From Bacteroidota bacterium (lineage in GTDB: Bacteria; Bacteroidota; Bacteroidia; Flavobacteriales; Flavobacteriaceae), in assembly GCA_027620655.1 (NCBI GenBank), contig JAQCDS010000007.1:1-64000 (forward strand): a DNA stretch of 64,000 bases, written 5' to 3'. The notes beneath the pieces are model-generated. The model was not told the DNA's origin, made no database searches, and was given only the letters and a program-made list of their open reading frames with translations. Below, piece after piece: positions 45,096 to 54,424 of this stretch; within the stretch, counting starts at the first letter, position 1; every line of letters begins with the position of its first letter. The position numbers were made by a program, and so were the translations under genes.

Positions 45096-46706
45096 TTAGT
45101 TGTACTGGTTTGGTAAAGGTCGTTTATTAGCAACTTTTTCAAAGTGATATCCCCATTGGTAAAGTTGTCCTTCTTGAAAGGGTTTTGTAATAAATGTAAG
45201 TCCCATTGGAGCATTTTCTTTGTTAAGCCCCATTGGAACAGTTAGAGCTGGATATTCTGCCACTGCAGCATAGCTTGCATGATAATTGTTTACAGATAAT
45301 ACACCGTCTAATTCATGTGCAATCATCATTGTATCGAAATAGGCTTTACCATTTGTTTTTAAGGTTGATTTGATAGTGCTAAATTCTTCTGGAGTTGCTG
45401 AATCTTCTACAATCCCTTGAAACAGTTTTTGACCATAAGGCGCACGGATACTATCTAAAATATTATAATCAATAATAGATTGTACGTCATTGAATGTCAT
45501 GTTTTTATTAGCATGATTTTGAAAATACAAAGGCAAATCTGCTTTCATATCTAGATTTAATAACCTTAAAAAGTTGGGTAAATTGACATTTTCTGGTTCA
45601 ATGGTGATGATTTCTGCTCCATGTTTTTCTAATAATTTTATAGATTTTAAGTAAAGAGAATCCTCCAATAATTCTTTGATAGCGCCAAAACGTTTTCCTT
45701 CAAAAGAGGTATTTAAAACTGTTTTAAGATCAATTTTAGATGTTGATGTTGATTTAAAATCTCTATCATCATACCCAATAATGGCATTATAAACCAAGAC
45801 ATTATCAATAATTGATTTAGTTATTGGTCCAGCCGTATCTAAGGTACTTGAAATGGGAACAATACCACTACGGCTTACAGTTCCTATAGTTGGTTTTAGG
45901 CCAACTCCAGCATTTTGACTGGCAGGCGACAAAATAGATCCGGCTGTTTCACTACCAATTGCAGCTGCACAAAAATTGGCCGCTACCGCTACAGCACTTC
46001 CAGAGCTTGAGCCTCCAGTATCTAGTGTTTTTCTTCCATAGGGGTTAAATGTTTGACCACCAACAGCACTATAGCCACTTGGACAATCGCCACAAAAGAA
46101 ATAGGCCCATTCACTCAGATTTGCCTTTCCTAAAATAAGCGCACCCGAAGACTTTAATTGTTGACTTAAAAATGAATCTTCAGTTGTATTTTTCATCAAA
46201 GCAACTGCTCCTGCAGTTGTTACAATTCCATTGGCATTGATATTATCTTTCAAAAGAATAGGCATTCCATAAATTGAATAAACTGATAAATTCTTTGGAC
46301 GCTTTTTGTCTTTTTCTCGAGCTTCTTCAATAATTGATGTGTTTAATGAAATTACAGAATTAAGCGATTTTTTATTTTCTCGATCTAATAAATTGATGCG
46401 GTATAAATAAAACGTAACCAAAGCCTCATAGCTGAGCTTTTTGTTTTGAACATGGCGTTGTAGCGCTGGAATAGCCTGATTCATAATCAAAGGTTTCAAG
46501 GCTTCGTATTTTTCTATAGAAAAACTAGAAAGTTGATCCTGAAATGGCGCCCAGAGTTCTTCTAAATCTATGTAATTTGAATCTTCAACTTTGAATTTTC
46601 GAAAAGATTTTTCAGAAATATCACTTAAATTATTTTCTGTTTTTTGAACATCATTTTTACATCCAAAAACAACACTAATCAAAAAGAATAATGCAATATT
46701 TTTCAT
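45096..46706 (-). CDS. Amidase-signature family lipoprotein
   Basis: A 536-residue exported amidase. The signal peptide ends VVFGC (Cys16, probable lipoprotein). The Ser-Ser-Lys catalytic triad is visible: Lys153 in MPILLKDNI, cis-Ser233 in the stretch GGSSSGSAVAVA, and nucleophile Ser257 in GSETAGSILSPA. The Arg usual after SI is Leu here. The family hydrolyses amide bonds of varied substrates. Its place between ftsY and rimO (8-bp gaps on both sides) implies cotranscription, though no functional link is obvious. Confidence 0.92.
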   Translation of the reverse strand: MKNIALFFLISVVFGCKNDVQKTENNLSDISEKSFRKFKVEDSNYIDLEELWAPFQDQLSSFSIEKYEALKPLIMNQAIPALQRHVQNKKLSYEALVTFYLYRINLLDRENKKSLNSVISLNTSIIEEAREKDKKRPKNLSVYSIYGMPILLKDNINANGIVTTAGAVALMKNTTEDSFLSQQLKSSGALILGKANLSEWAYFFCGDCPSGYSAVGGQTFNPYGRKTLDTGGSSSGSAVAVAANFCAAAIGSETAGSILSPASQNAGVGLKPTIGTVSRSGIVPISSTLDTAGPITKSIIDNVLVYNAIIGYDDRDFKSTSTSKIDLKTVLNTSFEGKRFGAIKELLEDSLYLKSIKLLEKHGAEIITIEPENVNLPNFLRLLNLDMKADLPLYFQNHANKNMTFNDVQSIIDYNILDSIRAPYGQKLFQGIVEDSATPEEFSTIKSTLKTNGKAYFDTMMIAHELDGVLSVNNYHASYAAVAEYPALTVPMGLNKENAPMGLTFITKPFQEGQLYQWGYHFEKVANKRPLPNQYN

Positions 46707-46714
46707 GTTTCTAA

Positions 46715-47668
46715 TTATTTAAAAAAGGAATCTACAAATTCGAATTTATTAAAAACTTGCAAATCATCTATGCCTTCACCAACACCTATGTATTTTACAG
46801 GCACTTGAAATTGATCGCTTATTCCAATAACAACTCCTCCTTTGGCTGTACCATCTAATTTGGTGACGGCCAAGGCATTAACTTCAGTAGCTGCCGTAAA
46901 TTGTTTGGCTTGTTCAAAAGCATTTTGACCGGTTGAACCATCGAGAACCAATAAAATTTCATGTGGTGCATTTGGAACTACTTTTTGCATAACACGTTTA
47001 ATTTTGGTCAATTCATTCATTAAATTTACCTTGTTGTGCAATCGACCAGCAGTATCAATAATAACAACATCTGCATCGGAACTTACAGCACTTTGCAGTG
47101 TATCAAAAGCCACTGAGGCAGGATCGCTACCCATAGATTGCTTTACAATGGGTATATCAACACGATTAGCCCAAACTTGTAATTGATCGATAGCGGCAGC
47201 TCTAAAAGTATCAGCGGCGCCCAGTACAACATTTAAACCTTGTTTTTTAAATTGATGTGCGAGTTTTCCAATCGTAGTTGTTTTTCCAGCACCGTTCACC
47301 CCTACCACCATTATAACGTGAGGTTTTTGTGTATTGGGCAATGAAAAATCAGAAGCTTCTCCTGAATTTGTTTCCGAAAGTAATGCTGCAATTTCTTCTC
47401 TAAGAATGACATTCAACTCCTCAGTTCCTAAATATTTATCGCGAGAGACACGCGCTTCGATACGCTCAATAATTTTTAGAGTGGTATTGACTCCTACATC
47501 ACTTGTGACTAACACTTCCTCTAGGTTGTCCAATACACTATCATCAACTTTGGATTTCCCTGCAACGGCCTTTCCTAGTTTGTCAAAAAAACTAGATTTA
47601 GATTTTTCAAGCCTCTTATCTAAAGTGGCTTTTTTTTCAGATGAAAATATCTTTTTAAAAAAACTCAT
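46715..47668 (-). CDS. ftsY: Signal recognition particle receptor FtsY
   Basis: A 317-residue SRP GTPase lacking the long acidic A domain of E. coli FtsY. N-domain helices (about residues 20-100) precede G1 GVNGAGKTTTIGKLA near 126, the DTFRAAAIDQL insertion, DTAGRLH, TKLDGTAKGG and the closing GVGEGIDDLQVF. It docks ribosome-SRP complexes at the membrane. It is part of the conserved rpmB-rpmG-DUF4295-ftsY arrangement, but a terminator-like hairpin lies before it. Confidence 0.97.
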   Translation of the reverse strand: MSFFKKIFSSEKKATLDKRLEKSKSSFFDKLGKAVAGKSKVDDSVLDNLEEVLVTSDVGVNTTLKIIERIEARVSRDKYLGTEELNVILREEIAALLSETNSGEASDFSLPNTQKPHVIMVVGVNGAGKTTTIGKLAHQFKKQGLNVVLGAADTFRAAAIDQLQVWANRVDIPIVKQSMGSDPASVAFDTLQSAVSSDADVVIIDTAGRLHNKVNLMNELTKIKRVMQKVVPNAPHEILLVLDGSTGQNAFEQAKQFTAATEVNALAVTKLDGTAKGGVVIGISDQFQVPVKYIGVGEGIDDLQVFNKFEFVDSFFK

Positions 47669-47711
47669 ACTAGCGGTTGTTTTATCTTTATTTGGTCTTT
47701 TGCAAGGTACT

Positions 47712-47748
47712 AAAAAAATAAAAGCTGCTTTGTAGAAAAGCAGCTTTT
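47712..47748 (-). terminator. Terminator or attenuator between the DUF4295 gene and ftsY
   Basis: Minus strand: stem AAAGCTGCTTT / AAAGCAGCTTT with a 5-base loop, followed by a T-rich stretch (47711-47719 read in reverse). It may end the ribosomal-protein message or let a fraction pass into ftsY. Confidence 0.82.
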
Positions 47749-47770
47749 AAGTCTAAAATTTTTAGAACTA

Positions 47771-47923
47771 TTACTTCTTGCTTAAGAAGTCGTTTACTTT
47801 ATCTGGAGACATAATTGACTCTACAAAAGTGTAAGCACCAGTTTTTGGAGACTTTACCATTTTGATTGCTTTAGTCAAACGTTTAGATCCTGTTTGAAGT
47901 GATGCTACTGATTTCTTTGCCAT
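47771..47923 (-). CDS. DUF4295 small basic protein
   Basis: A 50-residue, strongly basic protein: MAKKSVASLQTGSKRLTKAI, then KMVKSPKTGAYTFVESIMS and the end VNDFLSKK. This is the DUF4295 family, found after rpmG in Bacteroidota. It lies 39 bp downstream of rpmG and before ftsY. Its charge and location suggest a ribosome-associated protein; that is inference. Confidence 0.92.
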   Translation of the reverse strand: MAKKSVASLQTGSKRLTKAIKMVKSPKTGAYTFVESIMSPDKVNDFLSKK

Positions 47924-47962
47924 GATTCAAGTATTTCTTGGTGGTTTGTGTTTAAAACCTAA

Positions 47963-48145
47963 TTATTTAATTTCTTTATGCACCGTCATACGCTTTAGGA
48001 TAGGATTAAATTTCTTAATTTCCATGCGGTCTGGTGTGTTCTTTTTGTTCTTAGTTGTAATGTATCGAGACGTTCCTGGCTGTCCTGATGCTTTGTGCTC
48101 AGTACATTCCAAAATCACTTGAACTCTATTTCCTTTCTTTGCCAT
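47963..48145 (-). CDS. rpmG: 50S ribosomal protein bL33
   Basis: A 60-residue bL33: [44 protein letters not shown], ending VHKEIK. The zinc-ligand cysteine pairs of the C+ form are missing (only one Cys remains), so it is the zinc-free form. It lies 22 bp downstream of rpmB. Confidence 0.97.
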   Translation of the reverse strand: MAKKGNRVQVILECTEHKASGQPGTSRYITTKNKKNTPDRMEIKKFNPILKRMTVHKEIK

Positions 48146-48167
48146 GATGCTTTACTTTTTGGTGTAA

Positions 48168-48404
48168 TTATTTTAAAAACCCTTTTGACTTTGCTTCTTT
48201 AATCGCTGCGCTAATACCAATCTTGTTGATCGTTTTCAATGCAGATGTTGAAACCTTAAGCGATACCCACTTATCTTCTTCAGGGATATAAAAACGCTTC
48301 TTCACCAAATTTGCATTGAATTTGCGTTTTGTTCTATTCAAAGAGAAGGAAACGTTATTTCCTACCATTGCTTTTTTTCCTATAAGTTCACAAATTTTTG
48401 ACAT
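48168..48404 (-). CDS. rpmB: 50S ribosomal protein bL28
   Basis: A 78-residue bL28: [29 protein letters not shown], the [16 protein letters not shown] region and [21 protein letters not shown]. First gene of rpmB-rpmG-DUF4295, with a strong promoter just upstream. Confidence 0.97.
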   Translation of the reverse strand: MSKICELIGKKAMVGNNVSFSLNRTKRKFNANLVKKRFYIPEEDKWVSLKVSTSALKTINKIGISAAIKEAKSKGFLK

Positions 48405-48444
48405 GATCTTTAATTTAATTGTTTTGTTGTTTCAAAACGAGGTG

Positions 48445-48474
48445 CAAAAATACGAATTCTTTGTAAGTTCACAA
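48445..48474 (-). promoter_or_regulatory. rpmB operon promoter
   Basis: Minus strand: TTG at 48472-48474 (within TTTG), a 19-bp spacer and the exact -7 element TATTTTTG at 48445-48452. The predicted leader before the rpmB ATG is about 35 bases. Confidence 0.65.
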
Positions 48475-48491
48475 ATTTTATGAAGTCAATT

Positions 48492-49733
48492 TTAAAAAAT
48501 TTCTTTCTGTAATAAAGTTAATGCCATATGCACAGCTTTTGTCGTGATGCGTTCTCGATGTTTGCCAAAGGTAAATTGCTTTGAAAAAACATGTTTAGGT
48601 GTTGCAATAGCAATACAAACCGTTCCAACTTCTGCATCAGAATCCCCTTTTGTTGGACCTGCATTGCCTGTTGTTGCTACAGCATAGTCTGAATTAAATA
48701 ATTTTTGAACGCCCAAAGCCATTGCTTCTGCTACCTCTCCACTTACTACAGAATGTTTTTTAATTACATTTTTATGAACCCCCAAAACCTGAGTTTTAAT
48801 GGCCGTATCATAAGCAATTACTCCACCTTTAAAATAAGTTGACGCTCCAGCATTTGCTGTAAACTGTGCACCTATTCGTCCTCCTGTACAGCTCTCAGCT
48901 AAAGCTAAGGTTGTATTTGACTTCATCAATTGATTTCCAATAATTTGCTCAATTGAAGAATCTTCTTCAAAACCTACAAAAACGTCACTAATTTGTGGTA
49001 CTAATTTTTCAATTTCTGTATTGATTGATTCATAAACCAATGCTTTGTCAAATCCTTTTGATGATAATCGCAAACGAACACGACCTAGATTTGGTAAATA
49101 GGCCAACTTTATATTTTTAGGTAAATTATTTTCCCAATCCGAAATTCGATCGGCAATGACACTCTCACCCAGTCCATAGGTGAGCACTGTTTTGTGTAGT
49201 ATAAAAGGTAATTTAAATTGCTCTGAAAGTCGAGGTAAAACCTCATTTTGCATCAATGCTTTCATCTCAAATGGTACACCTGGTAGCGAAACAAAAACTG
49301 TGGCGTTATTTTCTATCCACATCCCTGGCGCAGAACCCGATTGATTCATCAAAACTTTAGCTTTTGAAAGCACTAAAGCTTGATCCAAATTAACCTGCAA
49401 AAGGGGTTGTTTTATGTATGTTTTCCAAATGTGTTTGATATGTGCTGTAACTTCTTTGTTTCGAACCAAAGTATCATCAAAATACTCCGCTAATGTTTTT
49501 TTTGTGATGTCATCTTTTGTTGGTCCTAACCCTCCTGTAAGAATTACCAAATCTGCATGTTTTTCTGCATTTTCTAGCGCCTCAAGAATATGGTTTTTAT
49601 CATCTTGAACAGAGGTAATTTGAAAAACAGAAACCCCAATTTTGTTTAACTCTTTTGAAATATATGCTGAATTGGTATCTACAATTTGACCAATTAGAAT
49701 TTCATCGCCGATTGTAATGATTTCAGCATTCAT
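48492..49733 (-). CDS. cinA: CinA family protein with NMN deamidase-type domain
   Basis: A 413-residue two-domain protein. The N-terminal MoaB/COG1058 domain (about 1-170) has ITIGDEILIGQIVDTNSAYISKEL and VILTGGLGPTKDDITKKTLAEYF. The C-terminal CinA domain (about 255-410) has LALAESCTGGRIGAQF, VSGEVAEAMALGVQKLF and ATTGNAGPTKGD. Family members deamidate nicotinamide mononucleotide or hydrolyse ADP-ribose compounds in the NAD salvage cycle. Its ATG directly follows the FAH gene stop (0-bp gap), indicating translational coupling in the E2-exonuclease-FAH-cinA operon. Confidence 0.93.
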   Translation of the reverse strand: MNAEIITIGDEILIGQIVDTNSAYISKELNKIGVSVFQITSVQDDKNHILEALENAEKHADLVILTGGLGPTKDDITKKTLAEYFDDTLVRNKEVTAHIKHIWKTYIKQPLLQVNLDQALVLSKAKVLMNQSGSAPGMWIENNATVFVSLPGVPFEMKALMQNEVLPRLSEQFKLPFILHKTVLTYGLGESVIADRISDWENNLPKNIKLAYLPNLGRVRLRLSSKGFDKALVYESINTEIEKLVPQISDVFVGFEEDSSIEQIIGNQLMKSNTTLALAESCTGGRIGAQFTANAGASTYFKGGVIAYDTAIKTQVLGVHKNVIKKHSVVSGEVAEAMALGVQKLFNSDYAVATTGNAGPTKGDSDAEVGTVCIAIATPKHVFSKQFTFGKHRERITTKAVHMALTLLQKEIF

Positions 49734-50345
49734 TTACTTGACTTTTATATTGAAAAATTCTTCGTTTCCAATGTAGCCTGAAAGGCTATCATTGGCTTGA
49801 ACCGAAGCTACTCCAGAAGGCGTTCCTGTAAAAATAATATCTCCAATTTTAAGTGTAAAAAATTGTGAAACATACGAAATAATTGCATCAATATTCCAGA
49901 GCATATCTTTTGTATTTCCAGACTGTACAATGGTATCATTTTTCTTCAAACTAAATGACATATTATTCAAGTTTTCAAATTGACGCTTAGAAACCCACTT
50001 CCCTACAACTGCAGAACTATCAAATGCTTTTGCTTTTTCCCATGGTAATCCCTTTTGTTTCAATGTTTGTTGCAAATCTCGGGCTGTAAAGTCTATACCT
50101 AAACCTATTTGATCATAATATTTATGCGCAAACTCTGGTGCAATATATTTTCCAACTCTGTTGATTTTTACAAGTACCTCAACTTCATGTTGTACATTTT
50201 TGGAAAAATCAGGGATAAAAAAAGGTTGTTTTTTGAGTAATATGGCTGTATCAGGCTTTAAAAAAACTACAGGTTCAGTTGGTTTTTCATTTTGAAGCTC
50301 TGCAATGTGATTGCTATAGTTTCGACCAATACAAATCAGTTTCAT
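49734..50345 (-). CDS. Fumarylacetoacetate hydrolase family protein
   Basis: A 203-residue protein with the FAH-fold core: ICIGRNYSNHIAEL, PVVFLKPDTAILL, HEVEVLVKINRVGKYI with the metal-ligand Glu pair, GIDFTARDLQ and the end LKIGDIIFTGTPSGVASV. Small members of this group cleave acylpyruvates or decarboxylate oxaloacetate; the exact substrate is not determined. It lies 3 bp downstream of the exonuclease gene and abuts cinA. Confidence 0.92.
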   Translation of the reverse strand: MKLICIGRNYSNHIAELQNEKPTEPVVFLKPDTAILLKKQPFFIPDFSKNVQHEVEVLVKINRVGKYIAPEFAHKYYDQIGLGIDFTARDLQQTLKQKGLPWEKAKAFDSSAVVGKWVSKRQFENLNNMSFSLKKNDTIVQSGNTKDMLWNIDAIISYVSQFFTLKIGDIIFTGTPSGVASVQANDSLSGYIGNEEFFNIKVK

Positions 50346-50348
50346 GGA

Positions 50349-51122
50349 TTAGAGTTTCTGATTAAACGCTCGAAGTTTTATGGCAGTTAAAACTTTTTTG
50401 GTGTACAATGGAAAATCTGCATTAAGTAGCCATCCAAAATAACCTGGTTCTGTTTCTAGAATTTCGGTTACTTTTTTGCCTTTATATTTTCCAAAAGAAA
50501 AACATTCGTTACCATCCTTATCATATCGAATAAATCCTGCAAAATCGGCAAACTTATGGCGGGTGCTGAATTCAGCTAAAAACGATGTGTCGTTTTCTAA
50601 ATCTTCATATCGATCGAGTTGTGCTTTTAGCACCTCATATGTTGCTATGGTATCGGCCTCTGCACTATGCGCATTTTCCAAATTTTTTTCGCAATAAAAT
50701 TTATAGGCTGCAGTAAGTGTTCGTTGCTCCATTTTATGAAAGATGGTTTGAACATCAACAGACTTTCTATTTTTCATGTCAAAATCAACACCTGCTCTGA
50801 GCATTTCTTCAGCAAGAATTGGAATATCAAAACGGTTCGAATTAAATCCACCTAAATCTGCGTCTTTTATCCATGTATTTATCTCATTGGCAAGCATTGT
50901 AAATGTGGGTTCATTTGCTACCTTTTCATCTAAAATTCCATGTACTGCAGTGGCTTGTGCAGGAATAGACATTTCTGGATTGACTAGCCATGTTTTTTTT
51001 TCTTCTTTTCCATCTGGAAAAACTTTTAAAATAGAAATCTCTACAATCCTATCGGTAGTAATATTAACGCCAGTTGTTTCTAAATCGAAGAAACAAATGG
51101 GTTTTTTTAGGCTTAATTGCAT
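50349..51122 (-). CDS. DEDDh 3'-5' exonuclease with C-terminal DUF3820-like module
   Basis: A 257-residue exonuclease of the DnaQ group. Exo I FFDLETTGV supplies Asp13 and Glu15. Exo II is GFNSNRFDIPILAEEM near residue 95, and Exo III is HSAEADTIATYEVL near 152. The C-terminal about 45 residues (FSFGKYKGKKVTEILETEPGYFGWLLNADFP) are a small module seen attached to such nucleases. It is not a polymerase epsilon subunit by context. It is cotranscribed with the E2 gene (4-bp gap) and FAH (3-bp gap). Confidence 0.92.
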   Translation of the reverse strand: MQLSLKKPICFFDLETTGVNITTDRIVEISILKVFPDGKEEKKTWLVNPEMSIPAQATAVHGILDEKVANEPTFTMLANEINTWIKDADLGGFNSNRFDIPILAEEMLRAGVDFDMKNRKSVDVQTIFHKMEQRTLTAAYKFYCEKNLENAHSAEADTIATYEVLKAQLDRYEDLENDTSFLAEFSTRHKFADFAGFIRYDKDGNECFSFGKYKGKKVTEILETEPGYFGWLLNADFPLYTKKVLTAIKLRAFNQKL

Positions 51123-51126
51123 TGTT

Positions 51127-52446
51127 TTATACTTGTCTATTTTCGTCCCAAGACTCCAATAATTCTTTTACTGTTTTTAGAAATTGACCCCCAAGAGCAC
51201 CATTAACTACTCTGTGATCATAGGAATGGGACAAAAACATTTTTTGGCGAATGCCTATAAAATCACCCTCACTGGTTTCTATGACTGCAGGCACTTTTCT
51301 AATCGCCCCAAGAGCTAAAATTCCAACTTGTGGTTGATTGATGATTGGCGTACCCATAATACTTCCAAATCCACCAACATTTGTAACCGTATATGTGCCC
51401 TCTTGAATATCATCTGGACTTAATTGATTATTTCTTGCACGGACTGCTAAATCGTTAACACGCTTTGTCATTCCCATCAAATTGAGTTGGTCTGCATTTT
51501 TGATGACAGGGACAATAAGATTGCCATCGGCCAGCGCTGTTGCCATTCCCAAGTTAATGGATTTGTGCTTGACAATATGATCGCCATCAACCGAAATATT
51601 TAGCATTGGATGAATGGTTAGTGCTTTTGCAACAGCTTCCATAAAAATAGGAGTGAATGTGATTTTTTCACCTGTATTTTGCTGAAATTTAGCTTTAATT
51701 TTTTCGCGCCAATTCCCTATTTTTGTAACATCAACTTCTATAAAAGACTGTACATGAGCCGAAGTTTGTACAGAATTAATCATGTGTTTTGAAATGAGTT
51801 TACCCATTCGAGTCATTTCAATAATCTCATCTGCTCCACTACGTACTGTTGGAGCTGCAGAGGTTGGCAATGATGCTGGAGCTGACTGAGGTGTTTGCTT
51901 TGGAGTTGAAACACTTGTTTTTGATCGCTTTTCGATATATGCAAGCATGTCGTTTTTAGTTACTCTTCCACCTTTTCCGCTGCCTTCAATTTGATCTAAT
52001 TCTACTTGTAAAACCCCTTCTTTTTTGGCTATATTTTTTACCAAAGGAGAATAAAATCTTGTTCCGTTTGAACTGATTGGGATGGCTGCAGTTTTTGCAA
52101 TATCAACAGTGTCTTGTATATCAGCAATTATTTCTGGGTCTGGCGCTGGTATTGATTGTTCTGAAACTTTTGGAGTCTCTTTTGGTGGTTCAGCCTGCGC
52201 CTCATCTTCTGTTTCAATAATGGCAATGGTTTGTCCAACCTCAACAACTTGATCAACTTCAAATTTTTTCTCAACCAAAATTCCACCGACTTCGCTCGGC
52301 ACATCACTATCTACTTTGTCTGTTGAAATTTCTACAACAGACTCATCCATTTCCACACGATCGCCAACATCTTTCAACCAAGAATTGATTGTTGCTTCTG
52401 CAACACTCTCTCCCATTTTGGGTAATTTGAGCTCAAACTTTGCCAT
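51127..52446 (-). CDS. 2-oxoacid dehydrogenase E2 (dihydrolipoamide acyltransferase)
   Basis: A 439-residue E2. One lipoyl domain (residues 1-80) has lipoyl-Lys44 in EISTDKVDSDVP. A Pro/Ala/Thr linker leads to a peripheral-subunit-binding domain near 130-165 (FYSPLVKNIAKKEGV, GSGKGGRVTKNDMLAYI). A second linker precedes the catalytic domain, with the active site SHSYDHRVVNGALGG near residue 405. It is probably the branched-chain type, from the single lipoyl domain and DKVDSDVPS motif. E1 and E3 genes are not in the window. First gene of a four-gene operon with a good promoter. Confidence 0.94.
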   Translation of the reverse strand: MAKFELKLPKMGESVAEATINSWLKDVGDRVEMDESVVEISTDKVDSDVPSEVGGILVEKKFEVDQVVEVGQTIAIIETEDEAQAEPPKETPKVSEQSIPAPDPEIIADIQDTVDIAKTAAIPISSNGTRFYSPLVKNIAKKEGVLQVELDQIEGSGKGGRVTKNDMLAYIEKRSKTSVSTPKQTPQSAPASLPTSAAPTVRSGADEIIEMTRMGKLISKHMINSVQTSAHVQSFIEVDVTKIGNWREKIKAKFQQNTGEKITFTPIFMEAVAKALTIHPMLNISVDGDHIVKHKSINLGMATALADGNLIVPVIKNADQLNLMGMTKRVNDLAVRARNNQLSPDDIQEGTYTVTNVGGFGSIMGTPIINQPQVGILALGAIRKVPAVIETSEGDFIGIRQKMFLSHSYDHRVVNGALGGQFLKTVKELLESWDENRQV

Positions 52447-52477
52447 ATATTATATTATTTGGGTACGTTTCGTGGCG

Positions 52478-52508
52478 CAAAATTACAGAAAATTGATGAC
52501 TTAATCAA
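52478..52508 (-). promoter_or_regulatory. Promoter of the E2-exonuclease-FAH-cinA operon
   Basis: Minus strand: TTG at 52506-52508, a 20-bp spacer and the exact -7 element TAATTTTG at 52478-52485. It overlaps the short gap after the glycosyltransferase gene and leaves a leader of about 26 bases. Confidence 0.65.
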
Positions 52509-52514
52509 TTGTTT

Positions 52515-53639
52515 TTAAAAGTAGACTCTGTTTTCAAATTTATCAAAATGTACCACTTCTCCTCTACGCACAGAAAAATCGCTGCCAACAAAATAATTAC
52601 TCTTTTTTGGAAGGAATTTGTAGGTGATGAATTTATATTTGGTTGTACTAATTTGTTTAATTGCAGACTGGAAATCGGTAGCGTTTAAATCAAAAACTAC
52701 ATCATAATAAATGTTTTTTGGCAATTCTTCGATGGAATTTACAGTTGTTAAATTCTTCTTTTCGAGCCATTTTAAGCTTGTGTAGGGCTTTAAAAATGTA
52801 ATCCTTTTAATCTTTCTTTTTACAGAAGCGTTAAATTTTGGAATGTAAGGTATCAAACTTGCTGTTATATTAATTAAAGTTCCAAAGAAAAAATTTAATT
52901 TGAAATGTTTTTTGTAAAACAACTTCATTGCATGATAAAAACGTTTGGATTGAGTTCTGTTTTTAATTGTACTTTCACCCTTAAAATGAATAACAGTGCT
53001 TGTTCCTAAATAATAATTTTTGTACCCTAATTGCTTTGCTCTATAGGATAGATCTATATCCTCTCCATACATAAAAAAGCTTTCATCAAAACCTTTCAAA
53101 TCCTCATAAAGTGATCGTTTCAAAAACATCAAAGCACCAGGGAGCACCTCAACTTCTGCGTTAGTAAATTCATCAATTTGATGCGCATAATAAGACTTAC
53201 TTCTCCCAATTAATTTTTGAAAGGCCACAGAAACTGTAGGAAAATTTCTTTTGCTTTCAGGTAAAAAGCGACCTGAACCATCAATTAGCCGACATCCAAC
53301 AATTCCTAAATTTTTTGACTTTGCTTCAGAAAATTGAAGTAGATTTTGGAATGTATTTTCAGCAACTACAGTATCGGGGTTAAGTATACACACAAACTCC
53401 CCTTGTGCCACTTCAAGCAGTTGGTTATTAGCTTTTGAAAAGCCAACATTATTTTCGTTTTCGATTAGTGTGATTTCTGGAAATTTAGCTTTTACCATGG
53501 CACAACTATCATCCATTGAATGATTATCAATAACAATAATTTCAGAGGGGATATCTTTTAATGCCGCTTGAACACTTTGTAAGCATAACTCCAAAAAGTA
53601 GCGTACATTATAATTGAGAATAACTACAGATAGCTTCAA
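52515..53639 (-). CDS. Family 2 glycosyltransferase
   Basis: A 374-residue GT-A fold transferase. The N-terminal VVILNYNVRYFLELCLQSV and IIVIDNHSMDDS are the nucleotide-sugar region, with LNPDTVVAENT as the DXD-like motif near residue 90. GFDESFFMYGEDIDLSYRAKQLGYK near 190 supplies the acceptor-side ED motif. The C-terminal about 70 residues form an unassigned extra domain. The start is TTG at 53639, 4 bp after recR; no ATG fits. It probably adds a sugar to a cell-surface polysaccharide. Confidence 0.9.
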   Translation of the reverse strand: MKLSVVILNYNVRYFLELCLQSVQAALKDIPSEIIVIDNHSMDDSCAMVKAKFPEITLIENENNVGFSKANNQLLEVAQGEFVCILNPDTVVAENTFQNLLQFSEAKSKNLGIVGCRLIDGSGRFLPESKRNFPTVSVAFQKLIGRSKSYYAHQIDEFTNAEVEVLPGALMFLKRSLYEDLKGFDESFFMYGEDIDLSYRAKQLGYKNYYLGTSTVIHFKGESTIKNRTQSKRFYHAMKLFYKKHFKLNFFFGTLINITASLIPYIPKFNASVKRKIKRITFLKPYTSLKWLEKKNLTTVNSIEELPKNIYYDVVFDLNATDFQSAIKQISTTKYKFITYKFLPKKSNYFVGSDFSVRRGEVVHFDKFENRVYF

Positions 53640-53643
53640 TGCT

Positions 53644-54261
53644 TTATGATTTTAAAGAGGATTCAAATGGCACTCTATTGGTAATACTTCGTCCCAAAGT
53701 AACTTCATCGGTATATTCCAATTCATCACCTACTGAAATCCCTCTTGCTATTGTTGAAAGTATAACCTCTTCGCCTTGAATTTGTTTATAAATGTAAAAA
53801 TTAGTGGTGTCGCCTTCCATTGTGGAACTCAACGCAAAAATAAGCTCTTTTATTTTGCCTTCATTAACTTTATTGACCAAACTTTGAATATTTAAATCTG
53901 TTGGACCAATACCATCCATAGGAGAAATTTTACCCCCTAGAACATGATATACTCCACGATAACTTGCAGTACTTTCAATGGCTAAAACATCTCGAATATC
54001 TTCCACCACACAAATAGTATTTTGATTTCTGTTTGGATTTGCACAGATTTCACAAACAAGTTGATCAGAAATATTATGGCATTGCTGACAAAAATTTATT
54101 GAAGATCTCATGTCTAAAAGTGCTTTAGATAACTGATTAGTCTGGTCTTCTGATTGCCGCAAAAGATGAAGTACCAAACGAAGCGCAGTACGCCGTCCAA
54201 TTCCCGGCAATTGTGAAACTTCATTCACTGCATTTTCTAATAATTTCGATGAAAACTCCAT
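53644..54261 (-). CDS. recR: Recombination mediator protein RecR
   Basis: A 205-residue full-length RecR. Helix-hairpin-helix [17 protein letters not shown] (about 18-35), a four-cysteine zinc finger ([16 protein letters not shown], about 58-73), the Toprim core [14 protein letters not shown] and [20 protein letters not shown], and the Walker-like end. It works with RecO and RecF to load RecA on gaps. It heads a transcript with the glycosyltransferase. Confidence 0.97.
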   Translation of the reverse strand: MEFSSKLLENAVNEVSQLPGIGRRTALRLVLHLLRQSEDQTNQLSKALLDMRSSINFCQQCHNISDQLVCEICANPNRNQNTICVVEDIRDVLAIESTASYRGVYHVLGGKISPMDGIGPTDLNIQSLVNKVNEGKIKELIFALSSTMEGDTTNFYIYKQIQGEEVILSTIARGISVGDELEYTDEVTLGRSITNRVPFESSLKS

Positions 54262-54340
54262 TTTATTTATATTTTACTAAATGATTTAAACACCTCATTA
54301 GCAGAACTTAAAGTAAAAACAATTGAAAAATCTAATAAAT

Positions 54341-54375
54341 TTGACTTAAGATTATTTCAGAATATTTTACTTTTG
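54341..54375 (+). promoter_or_regulatory. Putative promoter of the symporter gene
   Basis: TTG at 54341-54343, a 24-bp spacer and the exact -7 element TACTTTTG at 54368-54375. The spacer is one base longer than usual. Confidence 0.5.
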
Positions 54376-54424
54376 AACACAGACTCGTGGTACATTTGAG
54401 CATCACAAATATATATTTATTAAG

